A DNA stretch of 64,000 nt from Streptomyces nigrescens. Its GTDB lineage: Bacteria > Actinomycetota > Actinomycetes > Streptomycetales > Streptomycetaceae. Where the stretch lies: the NCBI GenBank assembly GCA_024349765.1, contig AP026074.1, positions 806,001 to 870,000 on the forward strand, written 5' to 3'. A program made the position numbers and the translations under genes. Shown piece by piece: positions 10,501-18,823 of the stretch (position 1 is the first letter of the stretch; the number at the start of each line of letters is the position of its first letter). The notes under the pieces were generated by a model that saw only the letters and a list, made by a program, of their open reading frames with translations, did not search any database and was not told where the DNA came from.

Positions 10501-13150
10501 CACGGCCGTGCCGACCGAGGCCATGAAGTCCCCGTCCCCGGCGTAGGACGCGGTGACCGTGTAGGGGCTGCCCGCGGTGCTGGTCCAGGCGTGGGTCACG
10601 GTGGCCAGATTGCCCAAGACCGGTGCGGTGACGGTCGGGGAGCCGTCGCCGAAGTCGAAGGTGACCGACCCCGTGGGGGCACCGGCGCCCGGCGGCACCG
10701 GCGTCACCCGCGCGATCAGCGTCACGGTCTGGCCCACCGCCGAGGGCGAGGCCGACGAGGTCACCGCGGTGGTGGTCGCGGCCGGTGCCACGGTGTGCAC
10801 GAGGGTGTCGTCCGACGGGGCGAAGTTACCGTCGCCGCTGTAGTGGGCGGCGATGGTGTAGGGGCTGTTGGCGGCGCTGGCGTAGACGTGGGTGACGGTG
10901 GCCGAGCCGTCGACCAGCCGGGCGGTGAGGACCGGACTGCCGTCGCCGAAGTCCAAGGTGGCCTCGCCGGTCGGAATGCCGGCACCGGGTGCGACGGGGG
11001 AGACGGTGACCGTCACCGCTTCACCGGTCACCGACGGGTCGGGCGCGGCGGTGACGGTGGTGACGGTGGCCGACTGCTCCACGCTGTGCAGCGAACTCCC
11101 GCGGGATTCGGTGAAGTTGGTGTCGCCGCCGTAGCTGACGGTCACCGCGTACGGGCTCTGCGAGGCGTTGGTGTAGGCGTAGGTGGTGCTGGCGGTGCCT
11201 CCGGTCAGGGGCACCGTGACCGGTGTACTGCCGTCGCCGAAGTCGAAGGTGACGGTGCCGGTCGGGATGACCGAGGACGCCGGGACGCCCTGCACGGTGG
11301 CGCTGAAGGCGACGGTCTGTCCGGTCACCGACGGAGCCGGTGTCGCGCTGACCGTCGTCATCGAGACGGCCTTGATGACCACCTGACTGTCCGCCCCCGC
11401 CGAGGGGTTGAAGTTGTCGTCGCCGCTGTACGTCGCCGCGACCGTGTACGGACTGTCCGACACCTCGGGGTTGGTGTGGCTCACGGTCGCCGTACCGCCC
11501 GCGACCGGCGCCGTCACCGGCGGGCTGTCGTCGCTGAACTCGAAGGTCACGGTGCCCGTGGGCGAACCGGCGGCCGGCGTCTCGGGGGTGATTTTGGCGA
11601 CGAAGGTCGTCGACTGGCCCACCGGCGAGGGGTCGGGCACCGACGTCAGGGCCGTGGTGGTGTCGGCCGGCTCGACGGTGTGGTCGTCGGTGCCGCTGGA
11701 CGCGGTGAAGTCGGCACTGCCCTGGTAGGTGGCGGTGACGTGGTAGGGGGTCTCCGCGGCGGCGCCGTAGACGTGAGTGGTCTGCGCGGTGCCGCCGGTG
11801 AGGGCCGCGGTGACGGTGGGGGTGCCGTCGCCGAAGTCGAAGGTGACCGTCCCGGCGGGGGTGCCCGCGCCGGGCGCAACGGTGGTGACCGCCGCGCTGA
11901 ACGTCACCTCCTGCCCCACGGTGGAGGGGTCGGGCGCGGAGACCACGGCGGTGGTGGTGCCGGCCGGCTGCACCGCCAGGACGACGGTCTGCACGGACGC
12001 GGTGACGTCGGCGTCGCCGTTGTACGTGACGGTGACGGTGTAGGGGCTCTGCGCGGCACCGGTGTAGCTGTGCGAGGTGGCGGCGGCCCCGTCGGTGAGG
12101 GGGGTGGTGACGGTGGGGGTGCCGTCGCCGAAGTCGAAGGTGACCGTCCCGGTGGGGGTGGCCGCGCCGGGCGGGCTGGCGGTGACCGTCGCCCCGAATG
12201 TCACCGGCTCGCCCACCGTCGAGGGATCGGGCGTCACGGTGACCGCGGTCGTCGAGGAGGCCGGGCCCACGGTCTGGGTGGCCGCCCCCGTCGAGGGGGC
12301 GATGTCGCCGTCGCCGCTGTAGGTGACGGTGACGATGTACGGGGTGGCGGACGCGTCGGCGTAGGCGTGGTCGACGGACGCCGTCCCGCCCGTCAGCGGG
12401 GTGGTGACGGTGGGGGTGCCGTCGCCGAAGTCGAAGGTCGCGCTGCCGGTGGGGGTGCCCGCACCGGGCGGGACGGCGGTGACCGTCGCGGTGGCGGTGA
12501 CCGGCTGGCCGACCACGGTCGGGTTCGGGGCGACGCTCACGCCGACGGCGGAGGCGGCCTGTTGGACGGTCTGGGTGTCGGTGCCCGTCGAGGCGGCGAA
12601 GTCGGCGTCCCCGCTGTAGGCGGCGGTGATCGCATAGGGCGTCTCGGCGGCGTCGGGGTAGGTGTGGCCGACCGTGGCGGCGCCGCCGGCCAGCGGGGCG
12701 GTGACGGTGGGGGAGCCGTCGCCGAAGTCGAAGGTCACCGCCCCGGTCGGCGCCCCGTCCCCCGGCGGTACGGGAGCCACCCGCGCGACGAGGGTGACGG
12801 ACTGCCCGGCCAGCGACGGATCGGGGGCGGACCGCACGGAGGTGGTGGTCGAGGCCGCCCCGACCACCTGGGTTTTGGTGCCGGTGGACGCGGTGAAGAA
12901 GACGTCGCCGCCGTAGGAGGCGGTGACCTGGTAGGGGGTCTCGGCGGCGTCGGTGTAGGTGTGGCTGACCGTGGCGGTGCTGTCGGTGAGGGCCGCCGGC
13001 ACGGGTGCCGAGCCGTCGCCGAAGTCGAAGGTGACGGTGCCCGACGGGGTACCGGTGGTGGACGGAACCCCCGTCACCACCGCGGTGAAGGCGACCGCTT
13101 GCCCCACCACGGAGGGCGCCGGCGCGGAGCTGACAGTGGTCCGGGTGGAC
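4558..13150 (-). repeat. 29 tandem in-gene repeats of about 270-290 bp
   Basis: The DNA repeats that encode the Ig-like domains run from about 13150 down to the stop. Units differ by many substitutions, but the block encoding PTGTVTFDFGDG is nearly invariant. Neighbouring units near the C-terminal end, such as the two beginning ATTTAVVSSPDPTVVGQPTT, are the most alike, which suggests recent duplication by unequal exchange. Confidence 0.85.
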
Positions 13151-14199
13151 GCCTGGTAGCCGTAGCCGCCGCGCACGGTCACACTGCCACCCGGCGTGGT
13201 GATGACGAGGTCGGCCGGGCCCGGCGTGCCCGGCGGCGTCACCACCAGGAGCAGGGTGTCGGAGAACGCCCGGAACGACACCGCGGGCACCCCGTCGACG
13301 GTGACCGCGGTGGCCCGGCTGAGGCCGGTGCCGCTCACCACCAGGGTGGTGCCGCCCCCGATCGGTCCGGTGCTCGGGCTGACGCCGGTCACCGAGGGCG
13401 CCGCGACGTAGGTGTAGAGCAGCTGGTTGCTCACCCCGCCCAGGGTGGTCACGGAGACCGGGACGGTGCCGGGGCCCGCGACGGGCGGAGCGGTCACCAG
13501 CAGCTGGCTGTCGGAGACCGCGGTGGGGAAGGCCACCGCGTCTCCGAAGCGCACCAGCAGCGCGGTGTGCAGGTTGACGCCCACCAGCTCCACCACATTG
13601 CCTCCGCCGACCGGGCCGGTGGTGGGCATCAGCCGCGAAATGCTGGGCCAGTACAGGTAGAAGAAGTATCCGATGCGGGCGCTGCCGCCGGGAGTGGTGA
13701 CGGTGACCGGGACCGCGCCGGTGCCCGAGGGCGTCACCGCCACGATGGTCCGGTCGTCGAGCACGGAAAAGCTCGCCGCCCGCCGGGTGCCGAAGTACAC
13801 CGCGGTGGTGCCGGTGAAGCGGCGCCCGACGATGGTCACCAACGTGCCGCCGCTGTACGGGCCCTGGTCGGGGAAGACCCCGGACAGGCTCTGCAGACCG
13901 GGCGCCGCGGCCCGGCCGGTGAGGTCGGTCCGCCGCAGCGACGCCAATGCGGCGGCCGGCCGGTTCAGCAGCCCGGGCAGGCCGTGCAGCAGGGCGCCGC
14001 TGTCGAGCGCCCGCGGCAGATCGGCGCGGTCCGCGGAGGTGCGCAGCACCAACTGGTCGGCCGCGCCCCGCACGGCGAGCGGCACCGGTGCGTTCAGGGT
14101 GGGCACGACCTTGCGGGAGGCCGGGTCGATGACCGCGAGGCAGTTCCCGTCCCGGTCGGTGATCAGAAAAGCCCCGTTCGGGCGCTCCGGCGTCAGCAT
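4558..14199 (-). CDS. Giant IPT/TIG and Ig-like repeat protein (about 3213 aa)
   Basis: I place the start at ATG 14199 (MLTPERPNGAFLITDRDG), preceded by GAGGAC; an open frame continues 98 codons upstream but reads as Arg/Pro-rich noise. An N-terminal region of about 90 residues looks like a degenerate propeller strand (GNCLAVIDPASRKVVPT). Three IPT/TIG domains follow (motifs GPYSGGTLVTIVG, GPVGGGNVVELVG, GPIGGGTTLVVSG). Then come 29 tandem Ig-like domains of 90-97 residues, nearly all with PTGTVTFDFGDG and a C-terminal PYTVTATYNGDxxFTASxGTDTQTV pattern; the last lacks FGDG and ends at residue 3213. Such proteins are normally cell-surface or secreted adhesin-like molecules, yet no signal peptide, sortase motif or membrane segment is visible. 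The function is unknown. It is a single gene followed by a strong hairpin. Confidence 0.85.
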   Translation of the reverse strand: MLTPERPNGAFLITDRDGNCLAVIDPASRKVVPTLNAPVPLAVRGAADQLVLRTSADRADLPRALDSGALLHGLPGLLNRPAAALASLRRTDLTGRAAAPGLQSLSGVFPDQGPYSGGTLVTIVGRRFTGTTAVYFGTRRAASFSVLDDRTIVAVTPSGTGAVPVTVTTPGGSARIGYFFYLYWPSISRLMPTTGPVGGGNVVELVGVNLHTALLVRFGDAVAFPTAVSDSQLLVTAPPVAGPGTVPVSVTTLGGVSNQLLYTYVAAPSVTGVSPSTGPIGGGTTLVVSGTGLSRATAVTVDGVPAVSFRAFSDTLLLVVTPPGTPGPADLVITTPGGSVTVRGGYGYQASTRTTVSSAPAPSVVGQAVAFTAVVTGVPSTTGTPSGTVTFDFGDGSAPVPAALTDSTATVSHTYTDAAETPYQVTASYGGDVFFTASTGTKTQVVGAASTTTSVRSAPDPSLAGQSVTLVARVAPVPPGDGAPTGAVTFDFGDGSPTVTAPLAGGAATVGHTYPDAAETPYAITAAYSGDADFAASTGTDTQTVQQAASAVGVSVAPNPTVVGQPVTATATVTAVPPGAGTPTGSATFDFGDGTPTVTTPLTGGTASVDHAYADASATPYIVTVTYSGDGDIAPSTGAATQTVGPASSTTAVTVTPDPSTVGEPVTFGATVTASPPGAATPTGTVTFDFGDGTPTVTTPLTDGAAATSHSYTGAAQSPYTVTVTYNGDADVTASVQTVVLAVQPAGTTTAVVSAPDPSTVGQEVTFSAAVTTVAPGAGTPAGTVTFDFGDGTPTVTAALTGGTAQTTHVYGAAAETPYHVTATYQGSADFTASSGTDDHTVEPADTTTALTSVPDPSPVGQSTTFVAKITPETPAAGSPTGTVTFEFSDDSPPVTAPVAGGTATVSHTNPEVSDSPYTVAATYSGDDNFNPSAGADSQVVIKAVSMTTVSATPAPSVTGQTVAFSATVQGVPASSVIPTGTVTFDFGDGSTPVTVPLTGGTASTTYAYTNASQSPYAVTVSYGGDTNFTESRGSSLHSVEQSATVTTVTAAPDPSVTGEAVTVTVSPVAPGAGIPTGEATLDFGDGSPVLTARLVDGSATVTHVYASAANSPYTIAAHYSGDGNFAPSDDTLVHTVAPAATTTAVTSSASPSAVGQTVTLIARVTPVPPGAGAPTGSVTFDFGDGSPTVTAPVLGNLATVTHAWTSTAGSPYTVTASYAGDGDFMASVGTAVQSVATSVSTTSTTVSSSPDPSDVGGTVTFTAAVAVVPPASGAPTGSVTFEFGDGSPAVAVPLAGGTATATHAYSAAGAYSVTAVYSGDADFAGSSGLDTQTVDRAGSTTLVSAPDPSTTGEPVTFTATVTSAAAGAGTPTGYVTFDFGDGSQAVRAPVADGTAVAVHPYTSTAGSPYTITATYNGDTNFTGSSGTDTQTVNAAATATTVVASPHPSSVGQPVTLTAAVSTIAPATGDPTGTVTFDFGDGSPPVTTATVAGLATVVHAYTTTGGSPYTVTATYHGTVDFQSSTVTITQTVVQTAATLTVTAGAGPSVVGEPVTVAVTAAAVPPGAGVPTGTVTVDFGDGTPPATAALTGGSALFTHAWTSSLGSPYAISAVYNGSGDFTTAVAGATQTVLPAATTTTVADGPEPSVAGQPVTFTATVAPVAPGAGTPTGTLAFDFGDGTTPVAVPVVAGLATAQHAFAGTTGSPYTITAAYGGAPDFTASAGATGHAVGRAASGVVITMGPDTSVSGQPVTVTATVTPTAPGDGTPTGTVIVDFGDGTAPVAVPLVGGAATVTHTWAGAAGSPYVVTASYGGDADFGPTTATAAHTVTAAASTTSIAAVPNPAVPGQPVAVTATVAAVAPGGGTPSGTVTFDFGDGSPSVTAPLTNGTATTSHAWATTAGSPYTLTATYNGDADFTASGGASTLTVGPGTTTTTLTDLPEPSVTGGQVSFFARVTPDSPGAGVPTGTVTFDFGDGTAPVVAPVSRGWATTTHTFTGAAGPYTVTAHYSGDDDFTASAGVESHTVQPSLTTTVVDSSPDPSVSGQPVTVTATVTAVAPGAGTPTGTVTFAFGDGSAPVAVPLTGGTASVPHTWTTTAGSPFPVTATYGGDAGFTASSGTGTQTVTPAATLTTLASSPDPSVPGRSVDLTATVAPVAPGAGTPTGTVTFAFGDGTPSVTVPLTGGTATTPHTWTTTAGSPYALTATYHDNDDGDFDASTGTDTQTVGPVTATMTLSSSPAPSTAGQNVTFTARVSAVPPGAGTPTGTVTFDFGDGTAPVTTPVLGGVATTDHAYATTSGSPYQVTAYYSGDPDFTTATATASHAVTASAATTSTTVTSSPDPTVTGQPVTFTATVAPTPNGGGVPTGTVTFDFGDGTAAVTAPLAGGVVTVVHTYTRANGSPYGITARYGGDANFSSSSGADTQTVLPAATTTTLATTPDPSVTGQPVTLTATVAPVGPGAGVPTGSVTFDFGDGTPAASAALSGGVARIGHTYSSEGGPYTATASYNGDTSFTVSVGTDTQTVGKAATTTAVVSSPDPTVVGQPTTLTATVTPAAPGTGTPTGTVTFDFGDGSPTVTAPLSNGLATTTHTYTTASGSPYTFTGTYSGDTNYTTSTGTDTQTVGKAATTTAVVSSPDPTVVGQPTTLTATVTPIAPGTGTPTGTVTFDFGDGTSPATATLSGGIATVTHTYTGTSGSPHTLTGTYNGDTNYTTSHGTDTQTVGKAATTTSLASAPDPGVVGQLVTLTATVAPVAPGTGTPTGTVTFTFGDGTGPATATLSGGVATVTHTWTTRTGSPFTVTATYNGDTNYTASTGTDIQTVNRAATTTTVTSAPDPSVAGQSVTLTATVDAQAPGAGTPTGTVTFSFGDGTGTATAPLSGGVATLTHTYAGTSGSPFTVTAGYNGDANYATSSGTDAQTVNKAATTTTVTSAPDPSGAGQSVTLTATVVPVAPGAGTPTGTVTFTFGDGTAPATAPVSGGVATVTHTWTTRTGSPFTVTATYNGDTNYTTSTGTDTQTLSKVPTTTTVTSTPDPSVSGQPVTIRATVSATSGTPTGTVTFTFGDGTAPATAPVSGGIATITHTYNSTTGSPFTISAAYGGDASFAASTGTDPQTVNRATTSTVVVSAPNPSSTGDTVTVTATVTAVSPGTGTPTGTVALAITGRTPQVVTLVNGRASAQFNPLPKGTHLVTGNYNGDVSFAPSSGSTLQTVTN

Positions 14200-14581
14200 G
14201 CGACCGTCCTCGCCCGGGTCATCGCTCCGGTGACCACATCGACGCCTCCCCCTGGGCGTCCCTCCATGGGAGGCGCGGTGGTCAGTGCCGGGAGCCGGCA
14301 GCCTCTGACGACCACGGCCACGACCGCGCGGCGCAGGCCGGTGAGGGACACGGGGCGAACCTGACGGACTGCATGCATGACGGCTCCAGGCCAGCTCACG
14401 GGCCTGTCGCACCGCTCGGCGCACGCGGGGTGCCGAACGGCCCTGACCTGCATGCCTCAACGGAGGAGCGCGCTCGGGATGCCTCGTCAGCACGAGGCAC
14501 CGAAAAGGGCAGGACGCCTTCCACTCCCCCGGAAAGGATGGGCGGCCCGCCGGAATCGGACGGTGTCAGTAACCCATTCCG

Positions 14582-15017
14582 GTGACGGCGGTGGCAACAC
14601 TCCGCGTTCGGTGTCACTCGAACGGACCAGTGCATCAAGATGATGCGCGGCACGATGTCTGGGCTTCGGAGCTGGAGGGGGTGCTGCTGCGGATCGGTCA
14701 CCGGTTCGGCCGGGGCGATCTGCGGCGGCGGATGCGGGACTACGTGCGCGGGCTGCTCGGCAAGAAGGGCACGACTTCGGCCGGCGTGCAGCGGCAGTAC
14801 TCGGGCACGGGCGGGACGTGCAGAGAACTGCCAGGTCGCGGCGTTCGCGGCCGATGCCTCGACGCGGGGCCGCACCCTGGCCGACCGGCAGCTGTACCTG
14901 CCGAAGTCCTGGACGTCCGACCGGACCGGTGCCGGGCGGCAGGGACGCCTGACGGCCTGGCGTTCGCCCCTCATCTGCCTGGGGCGACTACGCGCCGCAT
15001 TCTCAAACGATCACTGA
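14582..15017 (+). pseudogene. IS701-family transposase remnant
   Basis: In one frame LRRRMRDYVRGLLG matches the N-terminal DNA-binding region of IS701 transposases (HRF...RRRxxxYxxGLL). About 45 codons later a second frame carries NCQVAAFAADAS and LYLPKSWTSDR, the region around the first catalytic Asp, and the first frame then resumes with DRCRAAGTPDGLAF. At least two frameshifts and an internal deletion have inactivated it. The stretch 14200-14581 before it contains no gene I can support. Confidence 0.75.
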
Positions 15018-15023
15018 GTCGGA

Positions 15024-15473
15024 TCAGTCGTCGAAGGACTTGAGGAAGTGGAAGGCGGCGATGGTAAGTCCTTCGCGCATATAGAAGCGGTGGGCCTGGG
15101 TGCGCTGGGTGCCCGAGTCCAGCTCCAGCGAGTGACAGCGCAGTTCGCGGGCGCGTTCTTCGAGGTGCGCCAGGAGTGCGTGCCCCACCCCGCCCGAGCG
15201 CGCGGCCGCGGCGACGACCAGATCGTCCACATAAAGAGAGCGCAGCGCGACGGTGTTGACAACGATCCGCCATCCCGCCACCCCCAGGCAGGCACCGTCG
15301 TCATCGAAGGCCGCCAGGAACCGCAGTCCTTGCCCGTACCCCTCCTCGTACACGCTGTGGAACAGCTCGGGAGTCAGATGCGGGCGGAGTTCCTGCAGGA
15401 CCGGGAGAACGCTGCCCAGGCGCGGGTCACCAGGCTCCAGGTCAAAGACCTTCACGCGATCAGCAATAGGCAT
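15024..15473 (-). CDS. GNAT-family N-acetyltransferase
   Basis: A 149-residue GNAT domain. Motif A is LRSLYVDDLVVAAAARSGGVGHALLAHLEERA (R/Q-x-x-G-x-G/A is represented by RSGGVGHA), preceded by RFLAAFDDDGACLGVAGWRI (beta 2-3) and followed by the C-terminal THRFYMREGL-like piece RFYMREGLTIAAFHF. The domain transfers an acetyl group from acetyl-CoA to an unidentified amine. It is a single gene between an IS701 relic and a decayed Tn3 element. Confidence 0.9.
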   Translation of the reverse strand: MPIADRVKVFDLEPGDPRLGSVLPVLQELRPHLTPELFHSVYEEGYGQGLRFLAAFDDDGACLGVAGWRIVVNTVALRSLYVDDLVVAAAARSGGVGHALLAHLEERARELRCHSLELDSGTQRTQAHRFYMREGLTIAAFHFLKSFDD

Positions 15474-15941
15474 CAGCGAGGTGGCTCCGCTCTGAAGTCA
15501 TTCCTAAGGTCGCGCCGTGATCTTTACGGCGAGAACTAATCCTACAACTTGCCGGAGTCATATGGTTCTTCGTTGCCTTCACCGTCCACAACGACGATCT
15601 CACTCGTCACGGTCGCTCCGGCACTCGGGCACTCGGGCACTCGGGCGCTCCGGAACCTCCGGAGCCCTCGAGCCCCGCACGTCCACTTTTGGGCGCGGCT
15701 GTACACCCAAGGTCGATAGCCGCACGAGCGCACCCGGTGAGTGGATAAGTCGGGCGGTGACGGCCAGAGCTGCGGCTTGGTCCTGCGCACTCCGGTGGCG
15801 TGCCGGAGTTTGTGTACGAAGTTGTTGTCGAGGCGCGCCTGGCGTAGACATGCCTCCCATGTTGTGGACGTTGGGTTCGGCAAAGGACCTGTGGACCTGT
15901 GTCTCCCGCCTTGGATTGGTCGTGTCGGGGCGGGAGGGGTT
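15474..15941. other. Gap left of the Tn3-like element
   Basis: I cannot support an intact gene here. A minus-strand frame ends with EIVVVDGEGNEEPYDSGKL just above 15542 and could be the tail of a lost gene. A short tandem repeat lies at 15621-15652. Confidence 0.4.
15621..15652. repeat. Four 8-bp tandem units
   Basis: GCACTCGG occurs three times without interruption, followed by the variant GCGCTCCG. Confidence 0.85.
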
Positions 15942-15979
15942 GGGGGCTGAGGAACATCGGAACGAAAACCGGCGCTAAG
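15942..15979 (+). repeat. Left 38-bp terminal inverted repeat of Tn3-like element
   Basis: It reads inward from GGGGGCTGAGG and ends at CGCTAAG. It matches the right end except for one base. Confidence 0.9.
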
Positions 15980-16148
15980 CCCTCGTCGTCCCCGGTGGGC
16001 GGCAGATGGTTCGCCGACGGCGGGCCCGGTCTGAAGTCGTCTCCCAGATAACACCCCAATGTCTGCGGTAACTTGATCCGTCACCTGCGGGAGACGTTCT
16101 CCGGCCGCTACATGAAGCGGCCCTGTTATCTGTGGCAAGAGGGAAGCG

Positions 16149-16480
16149 GTGCCCGCCGTCGTACAGCTGCCGACCGGGAAGGCTCTCACCGTCCGGATGG
16201 CGGCCGACGTCTTCCTGGACTCGCTCGACAACCCGAACGATCCGCAACTACGGGATCGGGGTGGGCAAGACCGCCGAGCGGCTCGGCGAGGCCCGGCCGC
16301 TCGCCTCGGTCGCGGACGACGAGATCGGCGAGACCCTCGAACTGCTCTGGGGTACCTCCGCGGTGAACACCTGGAGCTCGCGCCGAGCCGCGGTGCTGTC
16401 CTGACTCGGCTGGTGTGGCGAGCGCGGCTACGACGGCCCCGCCGTCCCGGCCCGGCGCGGCCTGAAGGCGGTCGCCGGCG
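16149..16480 (+). pseudogene. Tyrosine recombinase (phage-integrase type) N-terminal relic
   Basis: The first frame gives LPTGKALTVRMAADVFLDSL. After a frameshift near 16230 a second frame gives RNYGIGVGKTAERLGEARPL and LELLWGTSAVNTW. An in-frame TGA at 16402 interrupts SRRAAVLS, followed by LGWCGERGYDGPAVPA. This is the SAM-like core-binding domain of a tyrosine recombinase; the catalytic domain is absent. Some Tn3-family elements use a tyrosine recombinase as resolvase, so it may be a former part of this transposon. Confidence 0.7.
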
Positions 16481-16499
16481 CTTGCGGGGTTCGGGGCGT

Positions 16500-17625
16500 C
16501 TACACGATCTGGAAGTTGGCCATCATGGCCATGTCCTCGTGTTCGAGGTTGTGGCAGTGGATCATGTAGCGGCCGCGGTAGCCGTCGAAGCGGGCCAGGA
16601 CGTCGACCACCTCGTACGGGCGGACGTCCACGGTGTCCTTCCATCCGGCGTCGCTCGCTCGCGGAGGTCTGCCTCCTCGGGCGAGGACCTGGAAGTGGGC
16701 GAGATGGATGTGGACCGGGTGGTGGAAGTCGCTGCTGAACCGCCAGCGTTCGACGGTGCCCAGGCGGGGTGAGGCCAGCGTGGTGGCGGTGCCGAAGGGG
16801 CGGCCGTTGATGGTCCACATCTGCTGGTCATCGCCTCCCTCCGTACGGCGGAAGTCGAAGCGGCGCACGGCCACCGCATCGTTCGAGGACAGCGTCTCCA
16901 TCCGGGGCAGCCGGGCCGGCACGGTGCTGTCGTCCTTCTCCCGGCGGACGATGCGGAAGCGCATGACCTGACGCATGCTCCTCTCGCCGAGGGTGTTGAC
17001 CAGGGTGACCTGGCTGCCGACCGGGTAGGCGGAGAAGTCGACGATGACGTCCATGCGTTCGGCAGGGGCCAGGGTGAGGTTGGCGAGTCGCTGTGGGGTG
17101 GCGAGCAGGCCGGCGTCGCTGCCGATCCGGGTGAACGTGCCCCGCCCTCCTGATTCCACCTCTAGCGCGAGTTGGTAGCGGCGGGCGTTCGAGGCGTTCA
17201 GCAGCCGCAGGCGGTAGCGCGTGCTCGAGACCTCAAGCACAGGCCAGGGAGCGCCGTTGACGAGCTGTACGTCGCCCAGCACCCGGTCCATGAAGGCGTC
17301 GTGGACACCGGGCGTACCCGTGCAGGTGGGATCGAGGGCGGGGTAGCGGAAGGTGCCGTCGGCGTCGAAGGCCCGGTCGCAGAGCATCAGCGGGATGTCC
17401 CGCTGACCGCGGGGCAGCGGAAGGGCGTCCTCTTCATCGTCGCGGATGAGGAAGAAGCCGGCGAGGCCGCGCCATACCTGCGGGGCGCTGAAGTCCATGC
17501 GGTGGTCGTGGTACCAGAGCGTGGCGGCCCGCTGGTTCAGCGGGTACTCGTACGTCCGGTAGCCCTCACGTACGTTCCAGTCGGACGGCGCCACGTGCAT
17601 GGCGTGACCGTTGCGCTGGGTCTCA
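16500..17625 (-). pseudogene. Multicopper oxidase, 5'-truncated
   Basis: The frame preserves the second and third cupredoxin domains of a bilirubin-oxidase/CotA-like multicopper oxidase. The copper ligands TLWYHDHRMD, HPVHIHLAHF and the C-terminal HCHNLEHEDMAMM (type 1/type 3 cluster) are intact. The first domain with its HLHGG motif and any export signal are missing. Homology stops near 17610-17625, where the antiparallel TetR gene begins, also without its 5' end. The open frame continues to 17672 only as an antisense shadow of TetR. Two of the four His-rich copper motifs suggest laccase activity in the ancestor, but the remaining product should be inactive. Confidence 0.8.
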
Positions 17626-18243
17626 GGGCCCGGCGCGCTCACGCTGCGGGCCACGGCCCGCGAACTCGGCATGGCCGCCCCCAGCCTCTATCGCTACTAC
17701 CCCGACCACCGCGCCCTGGTCCAGGCCGTCGTCGCCGACCTCTACCTCGATCTCGCGCGCGCCCTGGAAGCCGCCCGCGACCGCGACCCAGGCGCGCCAA
17801 CCGGACAGAAGCTGGCTGCCGCCGCCCGTGAGCTGCGTACGTGGGTCCTGGGCCACCGCCGCGAGTTCAGCCTCCTGTTCGGCAAGCCCGTCGCGGACGC
17901 GGGCACCGCGCCGCAGGACCCGTCCCACGAGGCGAGCTGGCGCTTCGGCGGGGTCTTCCTCGGTCTCATGACGCAGCTGTGGAAGGAAGACGTGATCCCC
18001 CCGCCGGCGGGCGGGCGCGGCGAGACGGCCTGGCTGGAACAGCTGGAGGAGCTGCGCGAGCACCTCACCGAGGACGTGCCCCTCCCGGTGCTGCGCGTCT
18101 TCATCGAGGCGTGGGTGAGGCTCTACGGGATCGTCTCGATGGAAGCCTTCGGGCACCTCGACTTCGCCCTCGCCGACCCCGAACCCCTCTTCGAGCAGAC
18201 CTTGTACGAGGTCCTGGCCCTCCTCGGGGCCACGTGGGAATGA
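17611..18243 (+). pseudogene. TetR-family regulator, N-terminally truncated
   Basis: The frame reads GPGALTLRATARELGMAAPSLYRYY, the second half of a TetR helix-turn-helix, followed by about 180 residues of a normal C-terminal ligand domain ending LALLGATWE. The first 20-25 residues that complete the HTH are lost at the fusion point with the multicopper oxidase, and the only start is a TTG at 17611. Before the deletion the gene probably stood divergently beside the oxidase and controlled it. DNA binding by the present product is doubtful. Confidence 0.75.
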
Positions 18244-18268
18244 CTGCCCCGTAGCCGCGCGGTCCCGA

Positions 18269-18685
18269 CTAAAGCGGGCGGTCTGCGCGGGTGAGCCCGG
18301 TCAGGCGGGACAGGGCGGCGAAGCCGTCCTCCGTGCCCGGCCAGTGCGCGCGTACCGCTTCGATCCCCGCGCGCCGTACGACACTGCGCAGGACGAAGGC
18401 GACGATGATCGCGTCGTCCGCGTAGCCGATGACGGGCAGGAAGTCGGGGATCAGGTCGATCGGGCTGGCCAGGTAGACCATCAGCAGCGCCAGCCGGACC
18501 CGCACACCGCGCGGCATCGTCTTGTCGCCGGCGAGCCGCTTGAGCAGCCGCAGCAGGTCGGGCAGCAGCCGCAGCGCCTCGCCCAGCAAGACGCCCTTCG
18601 GACGGATCAGCAGCAGGACGATCAGCAGCGCCAGCCACGCGAACAACAGGCCGGCGCCGATCCCGATCAGAATGTCCCACCACAT
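18269..18685 (-). CDS. YkvA-family (DUF1232) membrane protein
   Basis: 138 residues. The N-terminal hydrophobic helix IGIGAGLLFAWLALLIVLLL (about residues 8-27) is followed by a helical region and the DUF1232 signature LASPIDLIPDFLPVIGYADD with a following hydrophobic helix AIIVAFVLRS. DUF1232 proteins are small membrane proteins of unknown function. The gene lies inside the Tn3-like element and ends 26 bp from the convergent TetR remnant. It appears intact. Confidence 0.9.
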   Translation of the reverse strand: MWWDILIGIGAGLLFAWLALLIVLLLIRPKGVLLGEALRLLPDLLRLLKRLAGDKTMPRGVRVRLALLMVYLASPIDLIPDFLPVIGYADDAIIVAFVLRSVVRRAGIEAVRAHWPGTEDGFAALSRLTGLTRADRPL

Positions 18686-18823
18686 GCGCGCACTTCCCTA
18701 TGCCGATCAGTCCAGAGCCCGCCGTCGCGCCGAGCCGGGCAGCTCGCTGCGGTCTCAAGGGACGCACGGGTCGGCGGGCAGGGCCGCCTCCTCGAACGCC
18801 GCCGGCTACCGCCCTGACTATCA

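Noticed and set aside
4558-13150. Array-like periodic repeats that could suggest a CRISPR
   Set aside because: The period is about 270-290 bp, units are fully translated and diverged, and there are no short identical repeats with unique spacers.
4636-14364. Very long open frames on the plus strand (up to about 1358 codons) opposite the giant gene
   Set aside because: They consist of Gly/Arg/Asp/Val-rich repeats that mirror the repeated Ig-domain codons; the minus-strand frame has coherent protein domains.
18123-18820. Apparent 3' extension of the transposase frame to 18123
   Set aside because: After the AYDV motif the residues are Arg/Pro/Ala-rich and lie antisense or out of frame to ykvA, which has a clear protein pattern.
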